64,000 nucleotides of DNA from Cyrtodaria siliqua (lineage: Eukaryota > Mollusca > Bivalvia > Adapedonta > Hiatellidae), in contig JAWPHD010003086.1 in assembly GCA_037043455.1 (NCBI GenBank), positions 124,001 through 188,000 of the forward strand, written 5' to 3'. Positions within the stretch are counted from its first letter, which is position 1. Each line of letters starts with the position of its first letter. The position numbers were made by a program, and so were the translations under genes. Shown here in pieces: positions 23,623 to 31,723 of the stretch. Below the pieces are notes generated by a model that was given only the letters and a program-made list of their open reading frames with translations, was not told the DNA's origin and ran no database searches.

Positions 23623-24097
23623 AGGAGATATCAACATACCTAAGCTTATTGATAATAACTACTAAACTGTATTAAACTGAATAGAAATTGATGAGTTAAG
23701 AAAATGGTCCTTTCTTTTAGTGCAATAATTTTGCCAATATCGTTCAAGAGTCTTAATGTTCAAAGGACCGGCATTTAGAGCAAAAGTAATGTCCTGATTG
23801 TACAATCTTAGAAATCTATACTTGAGATATACTTAAAACACTATTATGGTAATGATTACACTGGAAAGTTTACTGTTTGACTATCAAAACAATATAAAGT
23901 GGACATAACAATAACAAATAACATTTTAACAATTCCACTATAGAAAACGTTGTGGCTACACCTACATGGTACAACCAATAACACATAACATTTTAACAAT
24001 TCAAACATAAAAAAACAGTGTGACTACACCTAAATGATACATATTCTCACCCCTTATGCAAATGGCATATTATTGCGATAGAGCATACATCAAGTTG

Positions 24098-25143
24098 TTC
24101 ATAGCGGAAAGAACATACCAGCTACAATCCTCCATGAAATGAAATATGTTATTTCCATACAGCACGCTAGTATAGTAATTGTTGTTCACAGAAGAAAGAA
24201 CATACCAGCTACAATCCTCTATGAAATTTATTTACCCATAGAATACCTGTATAGCATTGTTGGTTTACTTTGTATACTTCACCCCCCTCTTAATGAAACC
24301 CTTTACCCCTATTATTGAGAATATATATTCTTTAGTAACAACTTACATAAGGGAACACATTACTACTAATTAATAATCACAGCACATCAATTCACAAAAA
24401 TGGAATAATTTATGACATTGTGCGGATACAAAGGAATAACAAAACATGGGGATGATACAGAGCAATAGGATAGCCTCAGCATGCATAGATTGTCGGCAAT
24501 AGGACTACAACAATAGAAAAGATTTCCATGCCAGATTGAAAACTGAAAATCTCGGTAAGCTAGAAAGGCTATATTGGCTACATGGCTAAGCTACACAGCT
24601 ATAAGTTACCCAGAGAGCACCAATACATTTTAACATATATCCATATTTATGCATTAAAAATAGTATATTTGGTACATAATATTATTAGATATTCGTATAT
24701 CTACACATCACTAATAGTTATTCTATTTACAGTTTCAGTATTGTGGTACGATGCTTTTGTGTATAGTGCATTTGTTATAAGACAACAGAATACAAGGTTT
24801 AGTACAATTTACAAAGGTCATTATATTGGAGTATTGGTGGACTCTGGATAAGTTGTTTTAACACCATGAAAAAACAGCGAAACTTACATACTTTTGGAAT
24901 CCAGTACCTGTATGGATGAAAATTAGTATTATTCCTTGGATCTATTAATCTATTTATAATTTTGCTTCCAGTCAATGTGCAAAAACCATACAAATATGTT
25001 TTACGCAGAATTGACAACATACAAGCTCTTCAATTCTTCGTATAACCCAGTGATCCCTAAATAGGCCGAAATGTGTAAATAACACGCAACACTCAATCAA
25101 GGAGTAACAACGTACAAGCTAATCACTTTCAAGAATGAGCGTT
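24098..25143 (-). repeat. Conserved-loop hairpins downstream of the TatD ORF (4 copies)
   Basis: Four stem-loops share the loop seen in the larger array upstream. Positions are 24,098-24,138 (loop AACATACCAGCTACAA), 24,185-24,225 (same loop), 25,004-25,040 (arms CGCAGAATTGA / TCAATTCTTCG, loop CAACATACAAGCTCT) and about 25,085-25,143 (loop AACGTACAAGCTAATC; long interrupted stem). Stem sequences differ between copies while the loop core ACATACAAGCT (plus strand) persists. They lie in the element's 3' untranslated region. Confidence 0.75.
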
Positions 25144-25295
25144 CCCATTTTCCCCCTTTCTGTGTTGTATTATTTATTGGCCACATGTCCGATTCAGTGA
25201 CAAGATGAACTGCTTGCAGAAAACTGTTTTTTTAAGTTTCGTCTAATATTAGAATAGTTGTTGGCTGTTAGTAACGAAGTTTCGTTGAAGAAGCC

Positions 25296-26717
25296 TTACC
25301 AGTTGAGACCATATAGTTTGGCGGCATTTCTGTTACAGACCCCAAGTACTTGTGATACTTGGCAGCCAAGTTTCTGCGACACCTTACCTGCAACAAGGTG
25401 AACATTCCATGGACCGTTTACACCTGTAATACCGTCCATGGGCAGATAAGGTGCATCAGTCTCCAGAACTAAACGTTTGGGACTGTCCAACAATAGCAGC
25501 ATTTGTACAGTGCTATCGCTGTCTAATGAGGCTCTAGCTATACCGAAATAGCAGTTTGGTAGCACAGTGCTCCACTGCTGGTACTCCTCAACAGTACCTA
25601 CATAACAATGACGATGAATTGTGGAGTTCGTCATCTCCAACTCTTGTAAGAGTGCCAACACTTCTGCAGCAGCCCTCCCAGTGTTATTGTCCCGGACATG
25701 TAGGACAACAGTTTTGGCCAGTCTCTTTGCCAACAAGAGAGCTTGCCGTAGGAAAGATCTCTGAGCCTCAATTTTGTTTTGTTTGCACTCCTGCCGATTG
25801 TGGGCAGCCCTGCAGCGACAAGTTGTCGTAAAATCGAGGCCCACTTCCCCAATCCCTACGGCTTGCGGAAAACGCTGAACTACGGCCTCCAGCCTGGTGA
25901 TCTGACTGCTGACAGTCTTTCGAAGAACCATATGCGGATGAACACCCAAGGTAAATCGTAACCTTGGATTGTCACGCATATGCTTCTCGATGAGGCTCCA
26001 CTTGTTTGGGTAAACATAGTTTGCAATAGCATATCGCAAATTGACAGGTGGGGCCACCGAACTTTCCAGCTCTCGAAATGATTGGGTAGAACGGCAGGAG
26101 AGCTCATCCATGTGAAAATGGGAGTCAATAGATGCCATTTTCAACGTGGGATGACCAGGTGGTGCGCTGAAACCCTCAAACGTGCTGTAACGAATAAATT
26201 CCCGTACAGTAGCGGTAAGTTGTCCTGGCAATTTAGAGACAAGCCGATTTAAAATGGCATAATGGAGGATCATGCTTATGCGAACCGGCGGAATGGTGCC
26301 GTACAGCACATCTGATAGAGATTCCAACCCAGCCCTCCTGTCGTACTCTCTGAGAAAGAAGCATTCTTTCTCCGAGAACGAAAGGGATGGAGGATAGAGT
26401 GTATTATCCACAACAAACACAAGGAGGTCTGCCAGAGACCCAAGGGCTAGGTGCTGAATGAGAAAATACAACAACCCATTGACAGCGAGCGCCCAAGCCT
26501 CAAGAAGAGAGTCTCCTTCGACACCCCCGTGATTGTTGTGAAATTTCCTTAGCTGTTGAATACAGCCTTCGGCGCGGTGGCAATCCATGCATGCGGATGC
26601 GGGACACACATACCAAGGTGCATGTGTCCTCAGTACATGCTGTTTAATATGATTGGAAGAGATCCCACACACTTCACATTCTTCCGAAAACTTCGATCTC
26701 TTGACAGGTCTGCTCAT
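25296..26717 (-). CDS. Retroelement ORF3: zinc-finger + TatD-family metal-dependent hydrolase
   Basis: 473 residues, intact. The N-terminus (1-65) is a small Cys/His module: C14-x2-C17-x9-H27-x4-H32 resembles a C2H2 finger, followed by CPASACMDCH and further Cys/His. Residues about 66-190 are a helical region I do not recognise. Residues 194-473 are a TatD-type TIM barrel with every expected metal ligand visible: H200 and H202 (DSHFHMDE), E291 (GIGEVGLDF), H340 (VVLHVRD), H368 or H370 (IHRHCYVG) and D421 (LETDAPYLP). TatD proteins are metal-dependent DNases or phosphodiesterases, so a nuclease is the likely activity; the substrate is unknown. The length exceeds a stand-alone TatD (about 260-300 aa) by the N-terminal extension. 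The ATG is preceded by a strong 3' splice site (TTTTTTAATTGTAG/G) with only 7 nt between junction and ATG, suggesting expression from a spliced mRNA. It lies between pol and the 3' LTR of an intact element. A host gene trapped by chance is unlikely, because it is uninterrupted, co-oriented and flanked by the element's own hairpins. Confidence 0.9.
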   Translation of the reverse strand: MSRPVKRSKFSEECEVCGISSNHIKQHVLRTHAPWYVCPASACMDCHRAEGCIQQLRKFHNNHGGVEGDSLLEAWALAVNGLLYFLIQHLALGSLADLLVFVVDNTLYPPSLSFSEKECFFLREYDRRAGLESLSDVLYGTIPPVRISMILHYAILNRLVSKLPGQLTATVREFIRYSTFEGFSAPPGHPTLKMASIDSHFHMDELSCRSTQSFRELESSVAPPVNLRYAIANYVYPNKWSLIEKHMRDNPRLRFTLGVHPHMVLRKTVSSQITRLEAVVQRFPQAVGIGEVGLDFTTTCRCRAAHNRQECKQNKIEAQRSFLRQALLLAKRLAKTVVLHVRDNNTGRAAAEVLALLQELEMTNSTIHRHCYVGTVEEYQQWSTVLPNCYFGIARASLDSDSTVQMLLLLDSPKRLVLETDAPYLPMDGITGVNGPWNVHLVAGKVSQKLGCQVSQVLGVCNRNAAKLYGLNW

Positions 26718-26723
26718 TGTTGC

Positions 26724-26741
26724 CTACAATTAAAAAACAAG
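26724..26741 (-). promoter_or_regulatory. Putative 3' splice site before the TatD ORF
   Basis: Element-sense TTGTTTTTTAATTGTAG/GCAACAATG. A pyrimidine-rich tract ends in AG at 26,725-26,724, so the exon would start at 26,723 and the ATG at 26,717. It pairs logically with the LTR donor at 34,810/34,809. Confidence 0.6.
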
Positions 26742-26853
26742 TCCATTTTGAAGACCTGTACTGGCAATTGATTTATAATTATTATTTTTTAAAGAGCAGA
26801 ACAATTTTTAGAATTATTCTAATACCATCATGACATGCAACAATACCTCTGTT

Positions 26854-27652
26854 AATCTCAACAACACACAGGCTATTCAAGACCAACAGACGTCCAATTA
26901 CTGTCATGGATTATGTTACAACTCCTGTTAGTTTCAACAACACACAGGCTAAATGAAACGACCAGGGGTTTTTCTAGTGCCAAAAATATAAAAGAGTCAC
27001 GTTGTTAGTCTCAACAACTCACAGGCTAAATGAGACCAACAAAGTTATTGCAGATTATGTGGATGTATATTTTTAAAAAGCATTATCAATCTGCACAAAC
27101 TATCCATCGCCGCCCTGCAGAACTGGACAAGCTACACAGGACGTGCACTGGACAGCAAGAACAAATGTATAATACTGCAAATTTCTGCCACGAATCCCAC
27201 GACCCAGTTTGAACAACATACAAGCTAATGCAAACTGAAATCATGAAACTCAGACAAACAAATGCAAATATCTGACCCAGCATGAATGACGTGTTCACAC
27301 GAGGCCAGACTACATGTAATGGTTCGAAACAACACTGCATTACAGCAAAACATACAAGCTAACTGCAGCTACAGTGTCAATCAAAACAACATTAATGAAC
27401 AGATGTTCACATGATAGCAACCGCGAACACGGTGATCCGGACAAAACATACAAGCTAATCCGGGCACCCTGATCACGACAATAACATGTGGACTACATTA
27501 GCCATATAGTACGGCCGCAACATATTTAACAAAACATACAAGCTAATCAAACAGTTGCGACTGTACCACCAGCTGATCCCCCCTAAATATACCCATATGC
27601 AGTAATGTGGGTTGCATGAACAAAACATACAAGCTAATTCAATGCACCCCAC
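26854..27652 (-). repeat. Array of 8 hairpins with conserved loop, between pol and TatD ORF
   Basis: Stem-loops at 26,854-26,884; 26,924-26,966 (GTTTCA/TGAAAC plus CCTG/CAGG); 27,001-27,040 (GTCTCA/TGAGAC plus GTTG/CAAC); 27,205-27,237 (CAGTTTG/CAAACTG); 27,332-27,377 (ACACTG/CAGTGT); 27,432-27,476 (GTGATC/GATCAC plus CCGGA/TCCGG); 27,507-27,568 (15-bp arms, core CGCAAC/GTTGCG); 27,607-27,652 (about 14-bp arms, GTGGG.TGCAT). The first three loops share ACAGGCTA; the last five share AAAACATACAAGCTAA or AACAACATACAAGCTAA. In element-sense RNA the loop reads TTAGCTTGTATGTTTT. Stems covary while loops stay fixed. Function unknown; candidates are a packaging or export signal, a protein-binding array, or an ssDNA hairpin substrate. 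Confidence 0.85.
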
Positions 27653-27691
27653 GGACATATAATTAATAATCATGGACATATAATTTAAAAT

Positions 27692-30600
27692 TTAATCAAG
27701 AAATCGGGCGGGGCGACGAACTGCCCTGCCTTTACTTGTCATTTCGACAGCGGGGTCAGGGTCGGTTAGCTCAGGTTCGCCCTCAGGGTCGTATAATTCA
27801 ACAACGGAAGGGCCGGAACCACCATCATCTAATTCCTCTTCCCCCCACATGTATGGTAGAGTGACGTCTGGATCATCACCTAACATGAAGGGCAATGTTG
27901 CATCGGCATCGAATTGTGTTGATGGTTGGGATACGGGGGTCTCTTGTTCGTCATCATCCCCCTCATTTGTTAAGGGCAAAGACTCAAGAAGGCTATGCCT
28001 TTGTCTTTGCAGCCATAATGGGAGGTCAGAGTCCTTACAAGGTTTTAGCCTGTCATGGTGGACTAATGCTGTTTTAGTCTTACTGGCAACGTTGTACAAG
28101 GGGTGACGAGCACGTACAATCAGGAATGGCCCTTTCCATGGGGGTCTCAGCTTTTTACTCAATCCAAATCTTATGGAGGAGTCTACCATATAAACTACAT
28201 CACCAACTTCATACATATTCTGTTTAAGCCTGACGTCATAGTCGCGCTTCTGACGCAATTGAGTTTCACTCAATCTTTCTCGTGCTATACGGTGCACCTG
28301 ATCGAAGTTTGAAATGAGATTGCTGACCCAGCCACTGGGATCATGGGGAGTCTCTTTTATTTGACCCAATATGAGATCAATGGGTTGCATTGTCTCTCTC
28401 CCCAGCATTAACATGTTTGCTGAAAACCCCGTAGCTCTGTTTTTCATAGAATGCAGAGCCATTCCAATTAATGGCAGATGCTCGTCCCAATCCTGCAATC
28501 CACGGCCAATGTTACTCCTTATCATTTGTAAAATAGTTCTGTTGAAGACTTCACACTGACCATTTCCCGATGGGTGGTAGGGAGTTGTTCGAGTTTTAGT
28601 AATTTCCAGAACTTTACAAAAAGCCTGAAATAAATTACTTTCGAAATTTCTTCCCTGGTCAGTGTGAACCTCTAGTGGACAGCCAAATGTAACAATAAAT
28701 CGCTGCAAGAATGCTTTTGCAGTAAGTTCTGTATTTTGTTCTGGCAGTGCAGTAAGTTCGACCCATTTACTGAACTGGTCCACCATGACAAGTATATATC
28801 TATTTCCGGACCTACTTTTGTGAAAAGGTCCGATAATATCCAAATGTACTCTTTCCATTGGATAGCCGGCATGATATGAACACAAGGCTCCCCTTGCCGT
28901 TCGATAATTTTTATTTTTGTTACATACCGAGCAATTTTTAATATATAAAATGCTATCTCTGGTCATTCCATACCAGTGAAAACGGCCTTTTAACCGTTCT
29001 AGTGTTTTGACCTCCCCCAAATGGCCAGATTCTTTGGTATCATGACAAAAGAATAATATTTTCTTTTGCAGTTCTTTGGGGACCACTAGACAGTTAGATA
29101 CTGACTCGTCAGCACCTTCCCAAGAGTAGTATAGTACTCCGTGATTGTAATTCAGTTGAGATTTGGTTAACCATAATGATCTAGTTGCAGGACTACTGAG
29201 TTTCAGTTCCTTCATAGAAGGTTCGTACTTGTGTTCTAACCATTGCATAACTAATCCAAGGTCAGGGTCATTTAATTGGGTATCCCTAAGTTGAACAGAT
29301 GAGAGACTATCGACCCAATTTGGGTTTGCTTCCGGTGTGGGAGTTGCATCCTGCAGAGATCGTACTGCAAGGGGCACTACGTCATCGACATCATCGTTAA
29401 ACCTCGCCCACTGTGTGTGTGCACGTTTGCAATATGCACAGGGGTAACATGGGAGACTTTCTATGTCTTTTCCTGCGTCATAACATTCGCAGGCGGGCAA
29501 GTCATCGCTTCTGCGGCTAAGTGCATCGGCATTTACATGGTCGCTCCCTTTGCAATGAATTATCTTAAAGTTGTATAAAGACAATTCTTCTAACCAACGC
29601 GCTAACTGCCCTTCTATGTGTTTAAACCGGGTAAGCCACACTAAACTGTTGTGGTCGGTACGTATAAGAAAAAACCGGCCTAATAAATAGTGTCGAAATT
29701 GCCGACAAAATTTGACTACGGCTAACAACTCTTTGCGGGTAGTGCAGTAATTTCGGTGTTGTTTCATTAACACGTGACTGGCGTAGCAAATAGGCTTGAC
29801 CACGCCGTCTTGTACTTGTGACAATTCAGCACCTATCTGATATCCGCTAGCGTCTGTGTCTAGAATAAATAGACCATCAGGTGACGGGTGTGATAGGAGT
29901 GGGGCTGAAGTAGCAAGTGTTTTCAAAGTTTCAAAAGATTTCTGATGGTTTTCATTCCAATAGAATTGTTTAGCATGGGCCAATTCATATAGAACCGCCG
30001 AAACTTGCGCAAAGTTTTGAATGTGGTTTCTGTGGTAATTCATATAGCCCAGAAATGAGAGCGTTTGTTTCGCATTCTTTGGGACAGGCCAGTTTATTAC
30101 TGCACTTATTTTGTCAGGCGCAATTGAAATTCCGGCTTCGCTAACCAGTTTACCCAGAAACTCTACTTCCTTTTTGAAAAACTGACATTTCTTAGCTTTA
30201 AGTTTCAAATTGTGGTCGCGAAAACGCATGAATACTTTCCGTAGTGTCCCTAGCATTCCGTCAAAATCAACTCCCAGAAGAATTAAATCGTCCAGGTACA
30301 CAATTAGTTCTTCCCACGTGAGACCTCGCATAACTAGCTGCATTGCACGCTGAAAGGTAGCAGGTGCGTTACATAATCCCATGACCATGCGAGTCCACTG
30401 ATAACTACCAAATCGTGTACCGAAAGACGTTAAACGTTTAGAATTAGCTTCCAAGGGGATCTGGTAATAACCACTACAAAGATCCAAAACACAGAACAAC
30501 TGTTTGCCATATAACGAGTCTAAACAGTCATCTATGAGTGGCAGATTGTAGTGATCTTTCACGGTCCTGCTATTTAGGGCACGGTAGTCAATGCAGTACC

Positions 30601-31717
30601 GTAAATCCCCGGACTTTTTCCGGACCAGCACAGGGGCGGATGACCATTCGGAGGCTGAGGGTTCAAGAACACCTTGTTGGAGCAATTTATTTAAATACTC
30701 TTGTTCTTGTGCTTGAAACATTAATGGTGTTCTTCTGAATTTTTCCTTCACCGGGGTGGCATCTGACACTTCAATTTTGTGCTCCACTCCTGCCAAACAC
30801 CCGAGATCCATATCATTCTTGGAAAACACAGACTGAAACTCCATTAATAGATTTTTAAATCTTAAGCTCTCATCCTCCGAAAGGCTCGTGATTGCCCGTC
30901 CATACATTTCCGTTAGATGCTCCGGCAATTCATGTTTGTCGGATACTGGTTGGGTAACCACCTTTCCAACAGGAATGATAGCCGGGTCATCCACGTCCAC
31001 CCGGAATGCCGATTCTGCGCATCCTATCACCCTATCCTTCTTGAAAGCTATATAGTTGTTTGTGTCATTAATCACTCTCAATGTCAGGGATGATCCATTG
31101 CCATATAAAGTGGAGATCAGTGCATTTTTGAAAGGTTTTGCTTCAATTATGAAGCTACCGTCAATAGGTGATTCCAGGGCCACGTTAACATAACCAACAG
31201 TATTGGGTGTCAACACTGTTTTCTTCTTTATTATAACCCTGGAGACTTGTATTCTAGGTCCAAGTTTGATCCTAGCTGGAATCACCTCATTGCCAATTGT
31301 TATTGTGTTATCAGCTAAATCTATGATACTGCCTGCTGGCTTTAGAAAATCTAAACCCAGGATGCAAATATCGTCAATTGGTGCTATACATACTGTATGC
31401 AAGAATGTTTGTGTGCCAATGGTGAGTGGTACATTTGGCACAAAATATCCCTCTACGATATCGGATCCAATGCCTTTAAGTCGACATTTAGGCCTATCCT
31501 TTTGTGACCCATATATTTTTTCAAACAACTGTTTTTGAAAAAGTGTTGCCATAGCACCACTATCAACAACTGCGGAAACTATATTACCGTCAATTGCCAG
31601 GTCTATAGTTATAGTCATTGTGCTAGCTTTATTGATGGTTAGCTCCAACACTTCAGTGTTACGACCCCTTGGGTTACGGACTAGATGGGGGTCGTTTTCC
31701 TGCCTAGTCCACGATCG
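27692..31717 (-). CDS. pol: Pol: protease-RT-RNase H-integrase of the LTR element
   Basis: The pol frame opens right after a TGA at 31,726-31,724 and is entered by -1 frameshift at 31,723-31,717. The first in-frame GTG is at 31,651, and there is no ATG with which a separate start would be likely. Counting from that GTG: aspartic protease with DSG at 30-32 and ILGLDFL near 97; reverse transcriptase about 300-510 with LRYCIDYRALN and the YLDD active site at 452-455; RNase H with D598, E641 and D666; integrase zinc site H870/H877/C907/C910 and catalytic triad D938, D998, E1034; GPF motif near 1,185-1,190. The acidic C-terminus ends RRPARFLD. No chromodomain is seen. All catalytic residues are present and no stop interrupts it, so the copy could be active. 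The RT-RNaseH-IN order is that of Ty3/gypsy elements. Confidence 0.95.
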   Translation of the reverse strand, partial: RSWTRQENDPHLVRNPRGRNTEVLELTINKASTMTITIDLAIDGNIVSAVVDSGAMATLFQKQLFEKIYGSQKDRPKCRLKGIGSDIVEGYFVPNVPLTIGTQTFLHTVCIAPIDDICILGLDFLKPAGSIIDLADNTITIGNEVIPARIKLGPRIQVSRVIIKKKTVLTPNTVGYVNVALESPIDGSFIIEAKPFKNALISTLYGNGSSLTLRVINDTNNYIAFKKDRVIGCAESAFRVDVDDPAIIPVGKVVTQPVSDKHELPEHLTEMYGRAITSLSEDESLRFKNLLMEFQSVFSKNDMDLGCLAGVEHKIEVSDATPVKEKFRRTPLMFQAQEQEYLNKLLQQGVLEPSASEWSSAPVLVRKKSGDLRYCIDYRALNSRTVKDHYNLPLIDDCLDSLYGKQLFCVLDLCSGYYQIPLEANSKRLTSFGTRFGSYQWTRMVMGLCNAPATFQRAMQLVMRGLTWEELIVYLDDLILLGVDFDGMLGTLRKVFMRFRDHNLKLKAKKCQFFKKEVEFLGKLVSEAGISIAPDKISAVINWPVPKNAKQTLSFLGYMNYHRNHIQNFAQVSAVLYELAHAKQFYWNENHQKSFETLKTLATSAPLLSHPSPDGLFILDTDASGYQIGAELSQVQDGVVKPICYASHVLMKQHRNYCTTRKELLAVVKFCRQFRHYLLGRFFLIRTDHNSLVWLTRFKHIEGQLARWLEELSLYNFKIIHCKGSDHVNADALSRRSDDLPACECYDAGKDIESLPCYPCAYCKRAHTQWARFNDDVDDVVPLAVRSLQDATPTPEANPNWVDSLSSVQLRDTQLNDPDLGLVMQWLEHKYEPSMKELKLSSPATRSLWLTKSQLNYNHGVLYYSWEGADESVSNCLVVPKELQKKILFFCHDTKESGHLGEVKTLERLKGRFHWYGMTRDSILYIKNCSVCNKNKNYRTARGALCSYHAGYPMERVHLDIIGPFHKSRSGNRYILVMVDQFSKWVELTALPEQNTELTAKAFLQRFIVTFGCPLEVHTDQGRNFESNLFQAFCKVLEITKTRTTPYHPSGNGQCEVFNRTILQMIRSNIGRGLQDWDEHLPLIGMALHSMKNRATGFSANMLMLGRETMQPIDLILGQIKETPHDPSGWVSNLISNFDQVHRIARERLSETQLRQKRDYDVRLKQNMYEVGDVVYMVDSSIRFGLSKKLRPPWKGPFLIVRARHPLYNVASKTKTALVHHDRLKPCKDSDLPLWLQRQRHSLLESLPLTNEGDDDEQETPVSQPSTQFDADATLPFMLGDDPDVTLPYMWGEEELDDGGSGPSVVELYDPEGEPELTDPDPAVEMTSKGRAVRRPARFLD

Positions 31718-31723
31718 TTTAAA
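31661..31723 (-). promoter_or_regulatory. -1 ribosomal frameshift signal (slippery T TTA AAC + H-type pseudoknot)
   Basis: The heptamer TTTAAAC at 31,723-31,717 is in the gag phase as GAT TTA AAC (codons 898-900). Six nt downstream, stem 1 pairs GGACTAG (31,710-31,704) with CTAGTCC (31,684-31,678). Within its loop, ACGACCCC (31,695-31,688) pairs with GGGGTCGT (31,668-31,661) as stem 2. Loops are 8, 3 and 9 nt. The gag stop TAG (31,683-31,681) lies within stem 1. Heptamer, spacer and topology all match well-studied viral -1 frameshift signals, and the shift leads exactly into the pol frame. Confidence 0.9.

Noticed and set aside
23440..23643. 67-codon frame (repeated at 34,887) as a gene
   Set aside because: It is a chance antisense frame within the LTR; both occurrences are the same LTR sequence.
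26854..27652. CRISPR-like impression (regular repeated 14-16 nt word with variable sequences between)
   Set aside because: Spacing is irregular (about 40-165 nt), the variable parts are complementary arms of hairpins, and the context is an animal retrotransposon.
31649..31651. Independent GTG start for pol
   Set aside because: Eukaryotic ribosomes rarely use it, and the frameshift signal just upstream leads directly into this frame.
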